Below, one piece after another: positions 48,085 through 56,676 of a stretch of 64,000 bases of DNA. The stretch is from Alphaproteobacteria bacterium (GTDB lineage Bacteria; Myxococcota_A; UBA796; GCA-2862545). The DNA lies in contig JACKEQ010000015.1 in assembly GCA_020632885.1 (NCBI GenBank), forward strand, positions 62,001 through 126,000, written 5' to 3'. Position numbers and translations under genes: made by a program. The notes under the pieces were generated by a model. It saw only the letters and a program-made list of their open reading frames with translations. It was not told where the DNA came from and did not search any database. Position 1 is the stretch's first letter; every line of letters starts with the position of its first letter.

Positions 48085-48683
48085 GGCTTTGTGGCTTCCT
48101 CGGCTGCGTCCTGATGGGGGGGTGTTCGGGAGGGACCACGTTCCCGTACTACCCGTGCGGGCCTGGTGATGCCGTGGAAGCGGCGACCTCGCCGTTCGGC
48201 GAGCCACCGGAGGCCACGCTGCGTCGCGCCCTCGACTTCGACGTCGAGATCACCTGGCACCGCCAGGACAACCCATTCACCACCCACTGGAAGCACATCA
48301 CGGACGCGGCGTCGGCCATCTACGATCGGCCCGACGCACCGGAGCTCTGCGACGAGCCACCGTTCCTCACCCTTCAGCGCGGGACGCTGTCCGGACCCGA
48401 CGGTACCTTCGACGTGGCATCCCGAGCGACGTGGGTGAACGCTGAATCGGAAGCGGCCTTCCTTGTCAGCCTGATCGTGAACCAGCCGTCCCAGAGCGCC
48501 TCGGCCACCCCTACGAAAGCCTGGATGCTCGAGACCCTCGGGATCCCCGACGACCGCTACGCCATCGGCCTCGAGCTCACCGACGAGGCGGCGCGCCTCA
48601 TCATCGGGAACGTCGACGGAGACATCGCGCGAGAGGAGCCCGCCTTCCTCGGCGACGTCAGCTTCACACCGCTCGCGCCGTGA
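48081..48683 (+). CDS. Lipoprotein of unknown function, second tandem copy
   Basis: 200 aa. The GTG overlaps the first copy's stop (GTGA). Signal with MGGC lipobox (Cys15). Same domain as the upstream gene: ATLRRALDFDVEITWH, NPFTTHWKHIT, then a nearly identical C-terminal third. The DNA of that third is also almost identical to the first copy, unlike the N-terminal halves. This suggests recent duplication or gene conversion of the 3' ends. Confidence 0.72.
   Translation: MRLCGFLGCVLMGGCSGGTTFPYYPCGPGDAVEAATSPFGEPPEATLRRALDFDVEITWHRQDNPFTTHWKHITDAASAIYDRPDAPELCDEPPFLTLQRGTLSGPDGTFDVASRATWVNAESEAAFLVSLIVNQPSQSASATPTKAWMLETLGIPDDRYAIGLELTDEAARLIIGNVDGDIAREEPAFLGDVSFTPLAP
48513..48662 (+). repeat. 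Near-identical 150-base direct repeat, copy 2
   Basis: The 3' part of the second lipoprotein gene, 602 bases downstream of copy 1 and in the same frame. Recombination between copies would leave one hybrid gene. Confidence 0.85.
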
Positions 48684-48746
48684 GCCTGATCGGAGAGGCC
48701 TGCCCGTGACACCGGGCGGCCTGTGCGGTCGGCTCTTGCGCGGCCC

Positions 48747-49298
48747 TCAGAGGGAGATGCTGCGCGCAGCGCACACGAGCGCGTGCCTCTCGGTGCACGG
48801 GACGCGCATGGCATGGGTCCACGTGGTCCCCCGACCCGATCCGATCACCCCCGTGCCGATCGTGGAGCTCCAGGAGCGCCAGGACCCGCCCCAGCACGAC
48901 GCCGTGGGCCGTCCCTCCCGATCCAGCGGCGACCAGTAACCGCCCTCGACGAGCCGACCGTGCTCGTCCAGCTCCAGCGGCGCCAGCAGCACGAGCCCCG
49001 CGTCCGTCAGCTCCAGGGTGGGCGTGCCGTCCAGCTGCACAGCGCGGTCCCCGACCTCCAGAGCCGCGAGAGGGTCGTGCAGGACCGCTCGGAATCCACC
49101 CCCGAGCCCGGCCTCGCGCCCGCGGGACTGGCAGATCAGGCCGGCATCCCAGTAGTCACCCGCGAAGACCTCGCGCGTGACGAAGACCACCGGTCCGTCC
49201 AGGCTCGGTGGGGCAGCGGGCGGCGGCTCGAGCACCGTGCGCTCCTCGAGCGGTGCGCACGCAGCCAGCGCGAAGCCCAGGAGCAGCGTCCGGCTCAA
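48747..49298 (-). CDS. Lipoprotein with endostatin/C-type-lectin-like Cys pattern
   Basis: 183 aa from TTG 49296-49298, overlapping the upstream stop (TTGA), with GGAGG upstream. Lipobox LAAC (Cys14). A region with ICQSRG, FRAVLHD, ASCWGGSW and PCTERHALVC resembles the loose pattern of C-type-lectin/DUF1554/endostatin-fold proteins (ends C...LVCA). Binding rather than catalysis is expected. Assignment tentative. Confidence 0.6.
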   Translation of the reverse strand: MSRTLLLGFALAACAPLEERTVLEPPPAAPPSLDGPVVFVTREVFAGDYWDAGLICQSRGREAGLGGGFRAVLHDPLAALEVGDRAVQLDGTPTLELTDAGLVLLAPLELDEHGRLVEGGYWSPLDREGRPTASCWGGSWRSWSSTIGTGVIGSGRGTTWTHAMRVPCTERHALVCAARSISL

Positions 49299-49942
49299 AG
49301 GACCTCCTCCGGCGTGCCGTCGAGATCGAGGTCGGGGGCTGGCTCGTCGTCACCCGTACAGTCCTGATCGACCCCGTCCAGCGGGACGTCGAAGGCACCC
49401 GGGTTCCGCGCGGGATCCCCGTCGTCGCAGTCACCGTGGAGAGGCGCAGACACGGGATCGGGCTCGCAGGTCCACGCCAGCGCCCCCGCGAACCCATCCC
49501 CATCGCGATCGGGCCAGAAGATCACGGCCTCGTCCTCATCGACGAGCCCGTCGCAGTCGCTGTCGACGCGGTCGCAGACGTCCGGCTCGGGGCCCGGGTG
49601 GACGTCCGCGCTGGTCTCGTCACAGTCCCCCGCCGTCGCCACATGGTCGGCCCGGGCGGAACAGACGGGCAGCTCGACGGGTGCACCGGCCCCGTAGCCG
49701 TCCCCGTCGACGTCCGCGTAGAAGACCCCGACGACGTCATCGGAGTCCTCGTCGACGAGCCCGTCACAGTCGTTGTCGACGCCATCACAGCGCTCGGGTG
49801 CCCCCGGGAACACCGCGGGATCGAGGTCGTCGCAGTCGCTCTGCGCGCTCGCGCCGTCGCGGTCGCGGTCCTCGTACAGTGGTGGAGGCGGGGGCAACGG
49901 CGGAGGCGGCACCGCACGGGCGAGCAGGGCGAGGATCAGCAT
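49295..49942 (-). CDS. Secreted MopE-repeat protein
   Basis: 215 aa from ATG 49940-49942; an upstream GTG at 49966 is possible. Short signal MLILALLARAV, Pro-rich spacer, then MopE-type units: DCDDLDPAVFPGAPERCDGVDNDCDG, DCDETSADVHPG and DCDDGDPARNPG, with interspersed DRDGDG calcium loops. Probably a secreted Ca-binding surface protein. Translationally coupled to the lectin-like lipoprotein downstream, so they may form one complex. Confidence 0.82.
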   Translation of the reverse strand: MLILALLARAVPPPPLPPPPPLYEDRDRDGASAQSDCDDLDPAVFPGAPERCDGVDNDCDGLVDEDSDDVVGVFYADVDGDGYGAGAPVELPVCSARADHVATAGDCDETSADVHPGPEPDVCDRVDSDCDGLVDEDEAVIFWPDRDGDGFAGALAWTCEPDPVSAPLHGDCDDGDPARNPGAFDVPLDGVDQDCTGDDEPAPDLDLDGTPEEVL

Positions 49943-49975
49943 CCCTGCAGGATGCCCGCTCGCCACGCCACCCGC

Positions 49976-50230
49976 TCAGTCCCCCGGTGGACCCTTCGCA
50001 GCGCCAGCCTCCGCGCGGGCCCGCATACGGTCGTACACCCAGCGCGAGCCCACCAGGAACGCGACACCCGCCGCCAGCGCACCCGCCGTGCCGACCTTCC
50101 GCTGGAGCGTCGGCAGTGGCTCGACCCCGAGCCAGAGCACCACATAGACGAGCATCGAGAGCCACCCGGCGTAGAGCACCCAGGCGACGACGTCCACGAC
50201 CAGTGAGTCGTCCAGATCCTGCTCGTCCAT
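49976..50230 (-). CDS. Small two-segment membrane protein
   Basis: 84 aa from ATG 50228-50230. Acidic N-terminus (MDEQDLDDSL), two membrane segments (VVAWVLYAGWLSMLVYVVLWL and AGALAAGVAFLVGSRWV), and a basic-then-acidic tail. No known family. The 250 bases upstream are shared with the divergent lipoprotein gene. Confidence 0.55.
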   Translation of the reverse strand: MDEQDLDDSLVVDVVAWVLYAGWLSMLVYVVLWLGVEPLPTLQRKVGTAGALAAGVAFLVGSRWVYDRMRARAEAGAAKGPPGD

Positions 50231-50374
50231 GGGGCTCGCTAACCGATACAAAACCCTGCTGCCCTCGGGCGGGCAGTCCGGTGTCCCCTGCATCGACGGC
50301 GGCCACGTCGTCACGAGCGCGCGCCCTGAACGGTCGGGGGGCCTTCCGCCAGGGCGCTGCGCTTCCCCTCCCCC

Positions 50375-50399
50375 ATCGATCTCCGGAAAAAAGATCGAT
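50375..50399. promoter_or_regulatory. Perfect 8-base inverted repeat in a divergent promoter region
   Basis: ATCGATCT and AGATCGAT with a 9-base A-rich spacer, in the 250-base gap between divergent genes. It could be an operator or a weak hairpin. No -35/-10 pair can be placed with confidence. Confidence 0.3.
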
Positions 50400-50480
50400 C
50401 TCCCGTTTCCGATCCCGGGGCATCGTGGGTCCAACGGAGCGACACCCGGGCAGCACCGGGGAACGACTCTGGAGGTCACC

Positions 50481-51440
50481 ATGAACAAGCTCGCCAACCT
50501 CGCCCTCGCCGCCTTCGCCATCACCCTCGGGGCGGCCTGCGAGCCCACCGAGCAGGGCCCCGACGCCACCGCCTGGGCCGGCGCGCTCCCCGACCAGCGC
50601 ATCCTCGTGAGCATGCCGACCGACGACGGCGCCCGTGCCGTGGGCCAGACCGCCGACAGCTACGTCTGGACGCGCAACGCCACCCAGCACGTGAACGGCC
50701 TCATCGGCTTCGTGCTCACCACGGTCGACACCATCACGGACTTCCAGCCCACCTACTCCTCCGACGACAACGAGTACCTCTGGGGCCCCTGGAACGACGG
50801 CGGGCTCGACCCGAACGAGACGGCCCTCTACGTCCGTCACGACGACGTGGCCGGCACGTACGGCTGGGCCATCATCCAGCGGCCGAAGGAGTCCACGTCG
50901 GACGCCGACTGGGTCCCCGTGGTCGCCGGCGAGGCCACCCCGGGCGAGACCGAGGACACCGGGTCGGGCTTCTTCGTCATCGACTTCGACGCCATCGCCG
51001 CCCTGAACCCGGCCGAGAGCACCACGGGCCGGTTCGCCAGCCGCTACGAGATCAGCGCGGACGGCGTGTCCGCCGAGGCCGGCTTCGAGGACTTCTCGGA
51101 GAACGGAGGCCCGCTCGCCAACGCGCTCTACCGCTACGACCAGGACGGCACGGGCGCGGGTGCGATGGACCTCGGCCTCGAGGCCGACACCGACGACGAG
51201 GGCACCGAGCGGGAGACGATCGTGCTCCGCACGCGCTGGATGGCCGACGGGCAGGGCCGCGGCGACATGGTGGTGTTCGGCGGCGACATGGGGCCCTTCG
51301 TGCTCGCGGCCTCCCAGTGCTGGGACAGCGGGTTCGACTCGGTGTACGAGGTGACCAACCTGCTCACCGAGGAGGGCGACGCGAGCCTCTGCGCCTTCGA
51401 GGCCGCCGAGTGGAACGAGGACGCGCCCGAAGCCGAGTGA
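50481..51440 (+). CDS. Secreted lipoprotein of unknown function
   Basis: 319 aa from ATG 50481 with GGAGGT 5 bases upstream; the longer frame is untranslated leader. Lipobox GAAC (Cys20). The body is acidic and beta-rich with Trp and Tyr at regular spacing (NEYLWGPWNDGG, TALYVRHDDVAGTYGWAIIQRP, RFASRYEISADG, LYRYDQDGTGAGAMD). It looks like a beta-sandwich binding domain but no family is recognised. A TATCCT at 51460-51465 starts the next unit. Confidence 0.7.
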   Translation: MNKLANLALAAFAITLGAACEPTEQGPDATAWAGALPDQRILVSMPTDDGARAVGQTADSYVWTRNATQHVNGLIGFVLTTVDTITDFQPTYSSDDNEYLWGPWNDGGLDPNETALYVRHDDVAGTYGWAIIQRPKESTSDADWVPVVAGEATPGETEDTGSGFFVIDFDAIAALNPAESTTGRFASRYEISADGVSAEAGFEDFSENGGPLANALYRYDQDGTGAGAMDLGLEADTDDEGTERETIVLRTRWMADGQGRGDMVVFGGDMGPFVLAASQCWDSGFDSVYEVTNLLTEEGDASLCAFEAAEWNEDAPEAE

Positions 51441-51491
51441 GCCGCAGGTCCGGGGGTGCTATCCTGACGTGTACGCACCCCCGGAGTCCCC

Positions 51492-52412
51492 ATGGTCGTC
51501 GCTCTCTCGATGCTCGCCCCCGCACACGCCGCCCCGCCGCCCGACGCGGAGCTCATGCGAACGATGCTGGAGGGCGCCGAGCTCCACCAGACCGTGACCC
51601 TCCAGGAGGCTGGCAGCAAGCCCCGGAGGGTCGTGGTGTTCGACCCCCGGCCGGGCGCGAAGGCGTCCTACCGCATGGAGAGCTCCCAGACGATGGAGAT
51701 GTCCGTGGTGGGCCCCGACGGCAACCGGATGACCATCCCGGGCCTCGACATGGCGCCGGTCACGGGCTTCACGATGTACACCGAGGTGGGCGAGCCCCTC
51801 GCGATGGGCCAGGTGCCGGTCTCGGTGCGCTACGGGGAGGTGTCCGTCACCGGCGTGCCCGCCGTGATGGGCGAGCAGATGCTCGCGAGCCTGAAGGTGC
51901 TCGACGGTCTCGGGTTCCGGGTGCTCTTCGACGAGGGCGCCATCGTGCAGATGGACGTCTCCGCGAAGGACCAGGCGCTCTACGAGGGCATGCAGACCCT
52001 CGTGGACCAGTACGCCACGAACCTCCCGAGCTTTCCGTCCGAGGCCATCGGGGTGGGCGCGGTCTACACGGTGGACTCGCGCATGAAGATGGCGGGCATG
52101 GACCTCGTGTCCAAGCAGACCGCGACGGTCACCGAGCTGACGGACACCTCGATCACCACGAGCGTGGTGTACACGATGGAGCTCGGCGACCCCAACGTGC
52201 AGGTGCCCGGCCTGCCGCCCGGCGCGGAGATGGCGTTCACGTCCTTCGAGGGCGCGGGCAAGGGCACGCTGACCACGGACCTCACCACGATGTCTTACAA
52301 GGGCGAGCTGACCCTCGACCTCACGATGGACATGAAGGTGGACAGCCTGCAGCTGCCCGGTGGGTCGACGCAGATGGGGATGAGCCTGTCGCAGAAGTCG
52401 GTCTGGAAGTAG
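51492..52412 (+). CDS. Secreted DUF6263-like protein
   Basis: 306 aa from ATG 51492 (GGAG upstream, TATCCT -10-like element at 51460-51465). Signal MVVALSMLAPAHA. Repeating strand motifs (GAVYTVDSRMKMAGMDLVSKQTATVTEL, TTSVVYTMELG, KGELTLDLTMDMKVDS) give a lipocalin- or DUF6263-like beta domain, common as single secreted proteins of unknown role. The gene ends at a strong terminator-like palindrome. Confidence 0.72.
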   Translation: MVVALSMLAPAHAAPPPDAELMRTMLEGAELHQTVTLQEAGSKPRRVVVFDPRPGAKASYRMESSQTMEMSVVGPDGNRMTIPGLDMAPVTGFTMYTEVGEPLAMGQVPVSVRYGEVSVTGVPAVMGEQMLASLKVLDGLGFRVLFDEGAIVQMDVSAKDQALYEGMQTLVDQYATNLPSFPSEAIGVGAVYTVDSRMKMAGMDLVSKQTATVTELTDTSITTSVVYTMELGDPNVQVPGLPPGAEMAFTSFEGAGKGTLTTDLTTMSYKGELTLDLTMDMKVDSLQLPGGSTQMGMSLSQKSVWK

Positions 52413-52448
52413 GGTGCCTCGAAGGGCCACAGGCCCTTCGAAGCACCC
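52412..52448 (+). terminator. 17-base hairpin with 3-base loop after the DUF6263-like gene
   Basis: Arms 52412-52428 and 52432-52448 pair at 16 of 17 positions (one G:U). It begins at the last base of the TAG. There is no T-run after it, so it may end transcription with Rho or protect the 3' end. Confidence 0.7.
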
Positions 52449-52707
52449 TACCCCGTGCCCGTGCCCGACATCAGCCTCGAGACCACAGATACGTGGAGAG
52501 CAGGGCTCCGGCGTGGGGACACCGCGCGAGCACTCACCGCAGAGCTGAACGTCTCTCCTGCACAATGGACGCGCAGGCACGGGCAGGTTCACGATGGCGT
52601 ACTTCCCGGGCGTCCGGGCGGCGCATTGACACCAATCACCATGTTGTACGTTCTTCCTCTATCATGGCCCCGCGGGCACGGGCACGGGCACGGGCACGGG
52701 CACGGGT
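52449..52707. other. Gene-free stretch with GGGCAC repeat
   Basis: No convincing gene, RNA or mobile element. A (CCCGTG)2 at 52454-52465 and a (GGGCAC)5 tract at 52674-52703 are in opposite orientation and could pair across 200 bases. An open frame through here (52455-52721) is low-complexity at its end and is not supported. Confidence 0.5.
52674..52703. repeat. Five perfect GGGCAC hexamers
   Basis: Noncoding tandem repeat directly before the terminator hairpin of the minus-strand dioxygenase gene. Confidence 0.9.
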
Positions 52708-52752
52708 GCAGCACCCAGTGAGTCGCGCTGCGCGCGATTCACTGGGTGCTGC
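52708..52752 (-). terminator. 20-base hairpin ending the minus-strand dioxygenase operon
   Basis: Arms 52708-52727 and 52733-52752 match at 19 of 20 positions (G:U at the other) with a 5-base loop. On the minus strand it starts at the stop codon of the dioxygenase-like gene. Its stability suggests a bidirectional terminator between convergent units. Confidence 0.75.
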
Positions 52753-53465
52753 TAGAACCACGACTCCCACCCCCCGAACACATCCGCACCGTGCAGCGTG
52801 GCCGAGATCCGCGCGTCCGGACCGTCGAACGGCTGGATCTGATGGAGCCGGTGGCTCGAGAACACCACGAGATCACCGGGCTCGCCGCGCACCTCGACGG
52901 GCTCACCGCGCGCGACCTCGGGCTCGCCGAGCAGCACGTCCCAGAGCTTCAGACCCCCGCCAGCGCGGCCCTGCTGCAGGATCAGCACGAGCGATAGCGC
53001 CGGGGGACGGGCGTCCTTCTGGGCCGGCGTCAGCCCCTCGTGGTCGAAGTGCACACACCCGCCGTGGTCCGCGCACACCCCACCCGACGGGAAGACGTGG
53101 ATGCCGGCCCCCGCCCAGCGCGGACGCTGCACGACAGGTGCCCCGACGAGCCGCTCCAGCGCTGCCCGCATGGCGTCCTGGAGCCCGGGGACCACGGCCT
53201 CGACGTCCTGATCCCCCTGCCCCGCCGTGGCGAAGTAGTCCGACGCACGGTCGGTCTCGAGGTGGGCGTACCACGCCCGACCGACCGCGAACTGCTTGCC
53301 GTCGAAGTCCGCGACCCACCGATCCCGAGCCGCCAGGACGGCCTGCACGGCCTCCCGGGCCCGCTCCGAGGACCAGAACCCCCGCACGACGAGCACGCGA
53401 TGGTCGTCGAGCCAGCGGAGGCCGTCGCCCGGACCCAGCGCGTCCGGGGTGAGCTCCAGGGTCAC
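52752..53465 (-). CDS. 2-oxoglutarate/Fe(II)-oxygenase-like protein
   Basis: 237 aa from GTG 53463-53465, which overlaps the upstream stop (GTGA). The fold signature is HFD (His139, Asp141), then His208 and Arg219 in SSHRLHQI...RISATLHG, the HxD...H metal triad plus the 2-oxoglutarate Arg of the prolyl-hydroxylase-like family. It would hydroxylate a protein or metabolite using Fe and O2. His134, His139 and His142 cluster, so the exact ligand is not sure. Last gene of an operon with two unknown proteins. Confidence 0.72.
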   Translation of the reverse strand: MTLELTPDALGPGDGLRWLDDHRVLVVRGFWSSERAREAVQAVLAARDRWVADFDGKQFAVGRAWYAHLETDRASDYFATAGQGDQDVEAVVPGLQDAMRAALERLVGAPVVQRPRWAGAGIHVFPSGGVCADHGGCVHFDHEGLTPAQKDARPPALSLVLILQQGRAGGGLKLWDVLLGEPEVARGEPVEVRGEPGDLVVFSSHRLHQIQPFDGPDARISATLHGADVFGGWESWF

Positions 53466-54037
53466 AGCACCGGACCCAGGTGGTGGTAGGTGCCATCGCC
53501 GAGCTGGGTCTCCATGACGCCCCATCCACCGCGGCCCGGGCGGACCATCACGACGTCCGAGGTGACCGACGGGAAGTCGAGCGTGGGCAGCATGCGCAGC
53601 AGATGGTCGAGGAGATCCGCGGACACGCCGTCCTCGTCCTCGATGTCGGTGAGCTCGTCGAGCAACCGGCCCGTGAGCCCGCGGGCCGGCGCGAGCACGA
53701 GCACCGTGACGAACGCGTACGAGGCGTCGTCCGGGTAGCGCCAGGGCTGCTCCTCACGGGCGTCCTGGGCGGTGCCCTCCAGCCAGCCCCAGTAGGCGTC
53801 CTCGGCCTCACCGGGGTCGTCGAGGTACTCCCACGACGCGTACTGGAGCTGGTCGGCCACCGCGAGCAGCTCGTCCACCAGCCCCTCGTAGAAGGACGCC
53901 TTGCCCCGCTCGTCGAGGACGTCGGCCGCCCCGCGCACCCGGTCGGCCAGCCGCTCCTCGAGCCCCGGGCACATGGCGCGGGGCCAGAGCACCTGGAGCG
54001 CGAAGAAGACGTGGGGCGCGGTGATCCGGTCGGACAC
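53462..54037 (-). CDS. Conserved-looking protein of unknown function
   Basis: 191 aa. GTG start sharing one base with the upstream TAG (TAGTG). Cytoplasmic, acidic. Segments SWEYLDDPGEAEDAYWGWLEG, YPDDASYAFVTVLVLAPARGLTGRLLDEL and VRPGRGGWGVMETQLGDGTYHHLGPVL look conserved. They recall the DUF1517-type layout but I am not certain. The coupling to an oxygenase and to the exported Ser/Gly-rich protein upstream suggests a shared pathway. Confidence 0.6.
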   Translation of the reverse strand: MSDRITAPHVFFALQVLWPRAMCPGLEERLADRVRGAADVLDERGKASFYEGLVDELLAVADQLQYASWEYLDDPGEAEDAYWGWLEGTAQDAREEQPWRYPDDASYAFVTVLVLAPARGLTGRLLDELTDIEDEDGVSADLLDHLLRMLPTLDFPSVTSDVVMVRPGRGGWGVMETQLGDGTYHHLGPVL

Positions 54038-55419
54038 TAGCTGTAGCCCCGGCCCCCGCTGCGTCCCCAGCTGCCCGACGAGCCGGAGCGCGCCCGCGAC
54101 GCCGCGGCGCCCTTGGACTGCGTGGACGACATGCCGAGCTTGGAGCCGCGCTTCTCGACGTTCACCTTGCCGAAGCCCGAAGGCGTCTTGTTGCCCGAGA
54201 ACGTCGTGGAGCGGAAGCCCGGCTTGTAGCTGGAGCGCCGGAAGCCGCTCGACGGGGCCACCGCGCCGTACCGAGGCGTGCCGAACCCGTAGTGCGGCCA
54301 GAAGAACCAGTGGGACCCGTAGCCGCCGTAGTGATGGAAGCTGCTGTGGCGGTACGACGTGCCGTACGTGTCGGCCGTGGCCACCTCGGAGCCCACGGTC
54401 TCACCCGCCGGCGGGGCCGCGCCGGGCGCGGCCTTGGCGTAGTCGGCGGCGTCCGCGCCCTGCGGGACGGGCTTGAAGGCGTCCGCCCCCACGAGCTGCA
54501 CACCCACGCCGTTCTTCATCCAGTCCATGACGACCGCGTTCTGGTCGTCGAGCTCCTCGTCCGACGCCTTGGGACGCACGAGGATCACGTGGCTCACACC
54601 GAGGTCCTTGAGGGCCCGCGCGCTCGGCATGTGGGCGACGTACCGGTTGTCGAAGGCCTTGCCGTCGAAGGTGGCGAGCCGGTTGGCGTCGAGCACGAAG
54701 ACCGGTGGGGCCTTCTCGGGACGGGCGGCCGCCATCTGCTCGAAGGTGGCCCGACGGTCGACCGCCGCGGCGAGCGTGAGGTGGCTCGGCACGGAGCCCT
54801 TGGGGTGGGGCCAGTTGTCGAACACGAACACGGGGTCGAAGCGGTTGGCGAGACCCGCGGCGAACGCCACGGCCTCGGGGCCCGGGAGGTCGACCACGAC
54901 AGCCCGACCGGGGGGCGCTCCGTCGAACAGCGACGAGAGACCCGCACCCGCGAGCTCGGCGTTCTCCATCTCGGGCGTGTGGTAGGGCTTGAGGGCCTTC
55001 GCGAGGTCGCCCGCGGCGGCGGACCCCTGGCGCACGGAGTCGAACAGCACGCCGCGCGCGAAGGGCTGGTGGGCCGCGTTCTTCGGCTTCAGCGCGTCCG
55101 CCAGGGTGTGGAGGGACGCCGGATCCACGGTGCCCTCGCCGGGCATGACGAGCTTGGCGCCGTCGGCCCCGAAGTCCCAGCCCTCCTTCTGCTGGAGCTC
55201 GAGGGCGGCCTTCTGCTCGATGGCCGGCAGCGCGCTGCCGCCCCCGCCCACACAGGCGGTGTTGCTGCCGAGCACGGTGACCGCCGAGAGGCCCGCGAGC
55301 CCGAGCAGCGCGCCTCGACGGGACAGCCCGTCACCGTCGGTGGACTCGCTCCGGCGCCACCAGCGCGCCGCCACGAGCTCCGGCTCGTCGAGCTCCTGCA
55401 CCTTGTCGAACTCAGCCAT
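54037..55419 (-). CDS. Exported protein with twin-arginine signal and Ser/Gly-rich tail
   Basis: 460 aa. After 33 residues, SRRGALLGLAGLSAVTVLG is a probable Tat signal, with Cys56 just after it. The middle (about 80-330) is an alpha/beta domain with AVVVDLPGPEAVAFAAGL, PVFVFDNWPHPKGSVPSH, PPVFVLDANRLATFDGKAFDNRYVAH. The C-terminus is rich in Tyr/Phe/His then Ser/Gly/Arg (HHYGGYGSHWFFWPHYGFG). It may be a surface or metal-binding tail. Family not recognised. First gene of the coupled operon. Confidence 0.65.
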   Translation of the reverse strand: MAEFDKVQELDEPELVAARWWRRSESTDGDGLSRRGALLGLAGLSAVTVLGSNTACVGGGGSALPAIEQKAALELQQKEGWDFGADGAKLVMPGEGTVDPASLHTLADALKPKNAAHQPFARGVLFDSVRQGSAAAGDLAKALKPYHTPEMENAELAGAGLSSLFDGAPPGRAVVVDLPGPEAVAFAAGLANRFDPVFVFDNWPHPKGSVPSHLTLAAAVDRRATFEQMAAARPEKAPPVFVLDANRLATFDGKAFDNRYVAHMPSARALKDLGVSHVILVRPKASDEELDDQNAVVMDWMKNGVGVQLVGADAFKPVPQGADAADYAKAAPGAAPPAGETVGSEVATADTYGTSYRHSSFHHYGGYGSHWFFWPHYGFGTPRYGAVAPSSGFRRSSYKPGFRSTTFSGNKTPSGFGKVNVEKRGSKLGMSSTQSKGAAASRARSGSSGSWGRSGGRGYS

Positions 55420-55443
55420 CGATCCTCCCTGATCCGCGAGACT

Positions 55444-56676
55444 CTACCCCACCCGCACGAAGACGGGCACCGAGGTGGCGCTGTAGTCGGTCTGGCCCTG
55501 CTGGAGACGGGCGTAGCAGCCCACGGGCACCCCCGCGATCCCGAACACGCCGAAGTTCACGTCGCGCCCGTCGCGCTCGATGCGCGGCGCGAAGCGACGC
55601 TGGGCCACCCACCTGCCCGGGACCGCGAGCTCCACGGAGAGCCGCCACTCCTCGGGCGTGCAGAGGCTCCCGATCACCACCTCGTCGCCCTCGCACCCGT
55701 AGTCGCTCTTGAGCACCCAGAGCTCCCGCTCGGCCACGAGCTGCTCGCGGTGCAGCGCCTCCATGCGGACGGTGTGCGGGATGTACCGCCGGACCTTCTC
55801 GCGGCTCGCGGGAGACAGGAGATCCATGCGCTCCCAGAGGAAGGCGAGCACCCGCTTGTTCTGCGCGACCACCGCCCCCCACGGGTTCACGGTGCGGATC
55901 CGCCCGTCGTGCTCGGCCTTCAGGAGCAGGTGGAGCTCCCGGGCGAAGGGTGCGGTCTCCTCGAAGGGCGGCTCGTCCTGCCAGGCCGGCAGACGCTCGC
56001 ACCACCAGTCCGTCTTGTAGTGCCGGAGGAGCAGCGCGAAAGGCTCCCCGCACAGCGTGGGCTGGCCGGTCGCGTCCACGTCGAGGTTGTAGGGCGACCC
56101 GAGCACCACGCGGTACCCGAGCTCACCCGCCCAGCGCTGGAAGAGCAGCACGGCACCGAGGTCCTCGGCCATCTCCGTCGGGTAGACGAGCGCCGCCACG
56201 CGCGGGTGCTCGGGCGCCAGGTGCCGCACCGCGTCCGCCAGGAGAGCGACCATGCGCTCACCGAGACGCGCGTTGGGGTCGACCGTGCCGGGGTGATCGC
56301 CATGGAGCACCGAGCTGAGCGCGAGGGCCTCGGGCTGGCCGGTGGGCGTGTCGCAGTTGAGCTCGCACACCTGGATGGACCCGTCCTCGCACTCGAACAC
56401 GTCCGCCCGCGCATACCCGTGCCAGCGGGGTCCCCCGGCCCGCCAGAGGAGCTCCTGCACCGGCGTGAGCCCCAGGAACCCGAGGAGCTCGGGCCGGGCC
56501 GCGAAGATCTGCACGGCCTCCTCGTGGACCTCCAGGACCGCCGCGGCGGCCGCATGGAGCGCGTCGAGCCGGGCCGGCTCGAGGAACAGGGGGGCAGCCT
56601 CGAAGCGCGGGTACCCGTCGATCCACGGGTCGTTCACGAGGCCGGTGGCGAGCAGGGCGTCGGCGAGGGCGGTCAT
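55444..56676 (-). CDS. Glutathionylspermidine-synthase-like ATP-grasp amide ligase
   Basis: 410 aa from ATG 56674-56676 (ATGA overlap). The signature CELNCDTPTGQPEA at 104-117 and the end part ELWVLKSDYGCEGDEVVIG match the GspS_C/preATP-grasp family. This family makes amide bonds between a carboxylate and an amine with ATP. GspS itself uses glutathione and spermidine, but this protein has no amidase domain. The substrate is unknown. It is coupled to a dioxygenase-like gene, so a modified small peptide or amino acid product is possible. Confidence 0.78.
   Translation of the reverse strand: MTALADALLATGLVNDPWIDGYPRFEAAPLFLEPARLDALHAAAAAVLEVHEEAVQIFAARPELLGFLGLTPVQELLWRAGGPRWHGYARADVFECEDGSIQVCELNCDTPTGQPEALALSSVLHGDHPGTVDPNARLGERMVALLADAVRHLAPEHPRVAALVYPTEMAEDLGAVLLFQRWAGELGYRVVLGSPYNLDVDATGQPTLCGEPFALLLRHYKTDWWCERLPAWQDEPPFEETAPFARELHLLLKAEHDGRIRTVNPWGAVVAQNKRVLAFLWERMDLLSPASREKVRRYIPHTVRMEALHREQLVAERELWVLKSDYGCEGDEVVIGSLCTPEEWRLSVELAVPGRWVAQRRFAPRIERDGRDVNFGVFGIAGVPVGCYARLQQGQTDYSATSVPVFVRVG

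Noticed and set aside
52455..52721. 88-aa frame ending in Gly-His repeats
   Set aside because: It is a translation of the GGGCAC tract across a terminator, with no ribosome site or homology.
54037..55419. Secretion apparatus or pilin component
   Set aside because: The Ser/Gly/Tyr-rich tail alone is not enough; no neighbouring secretion gene is present.
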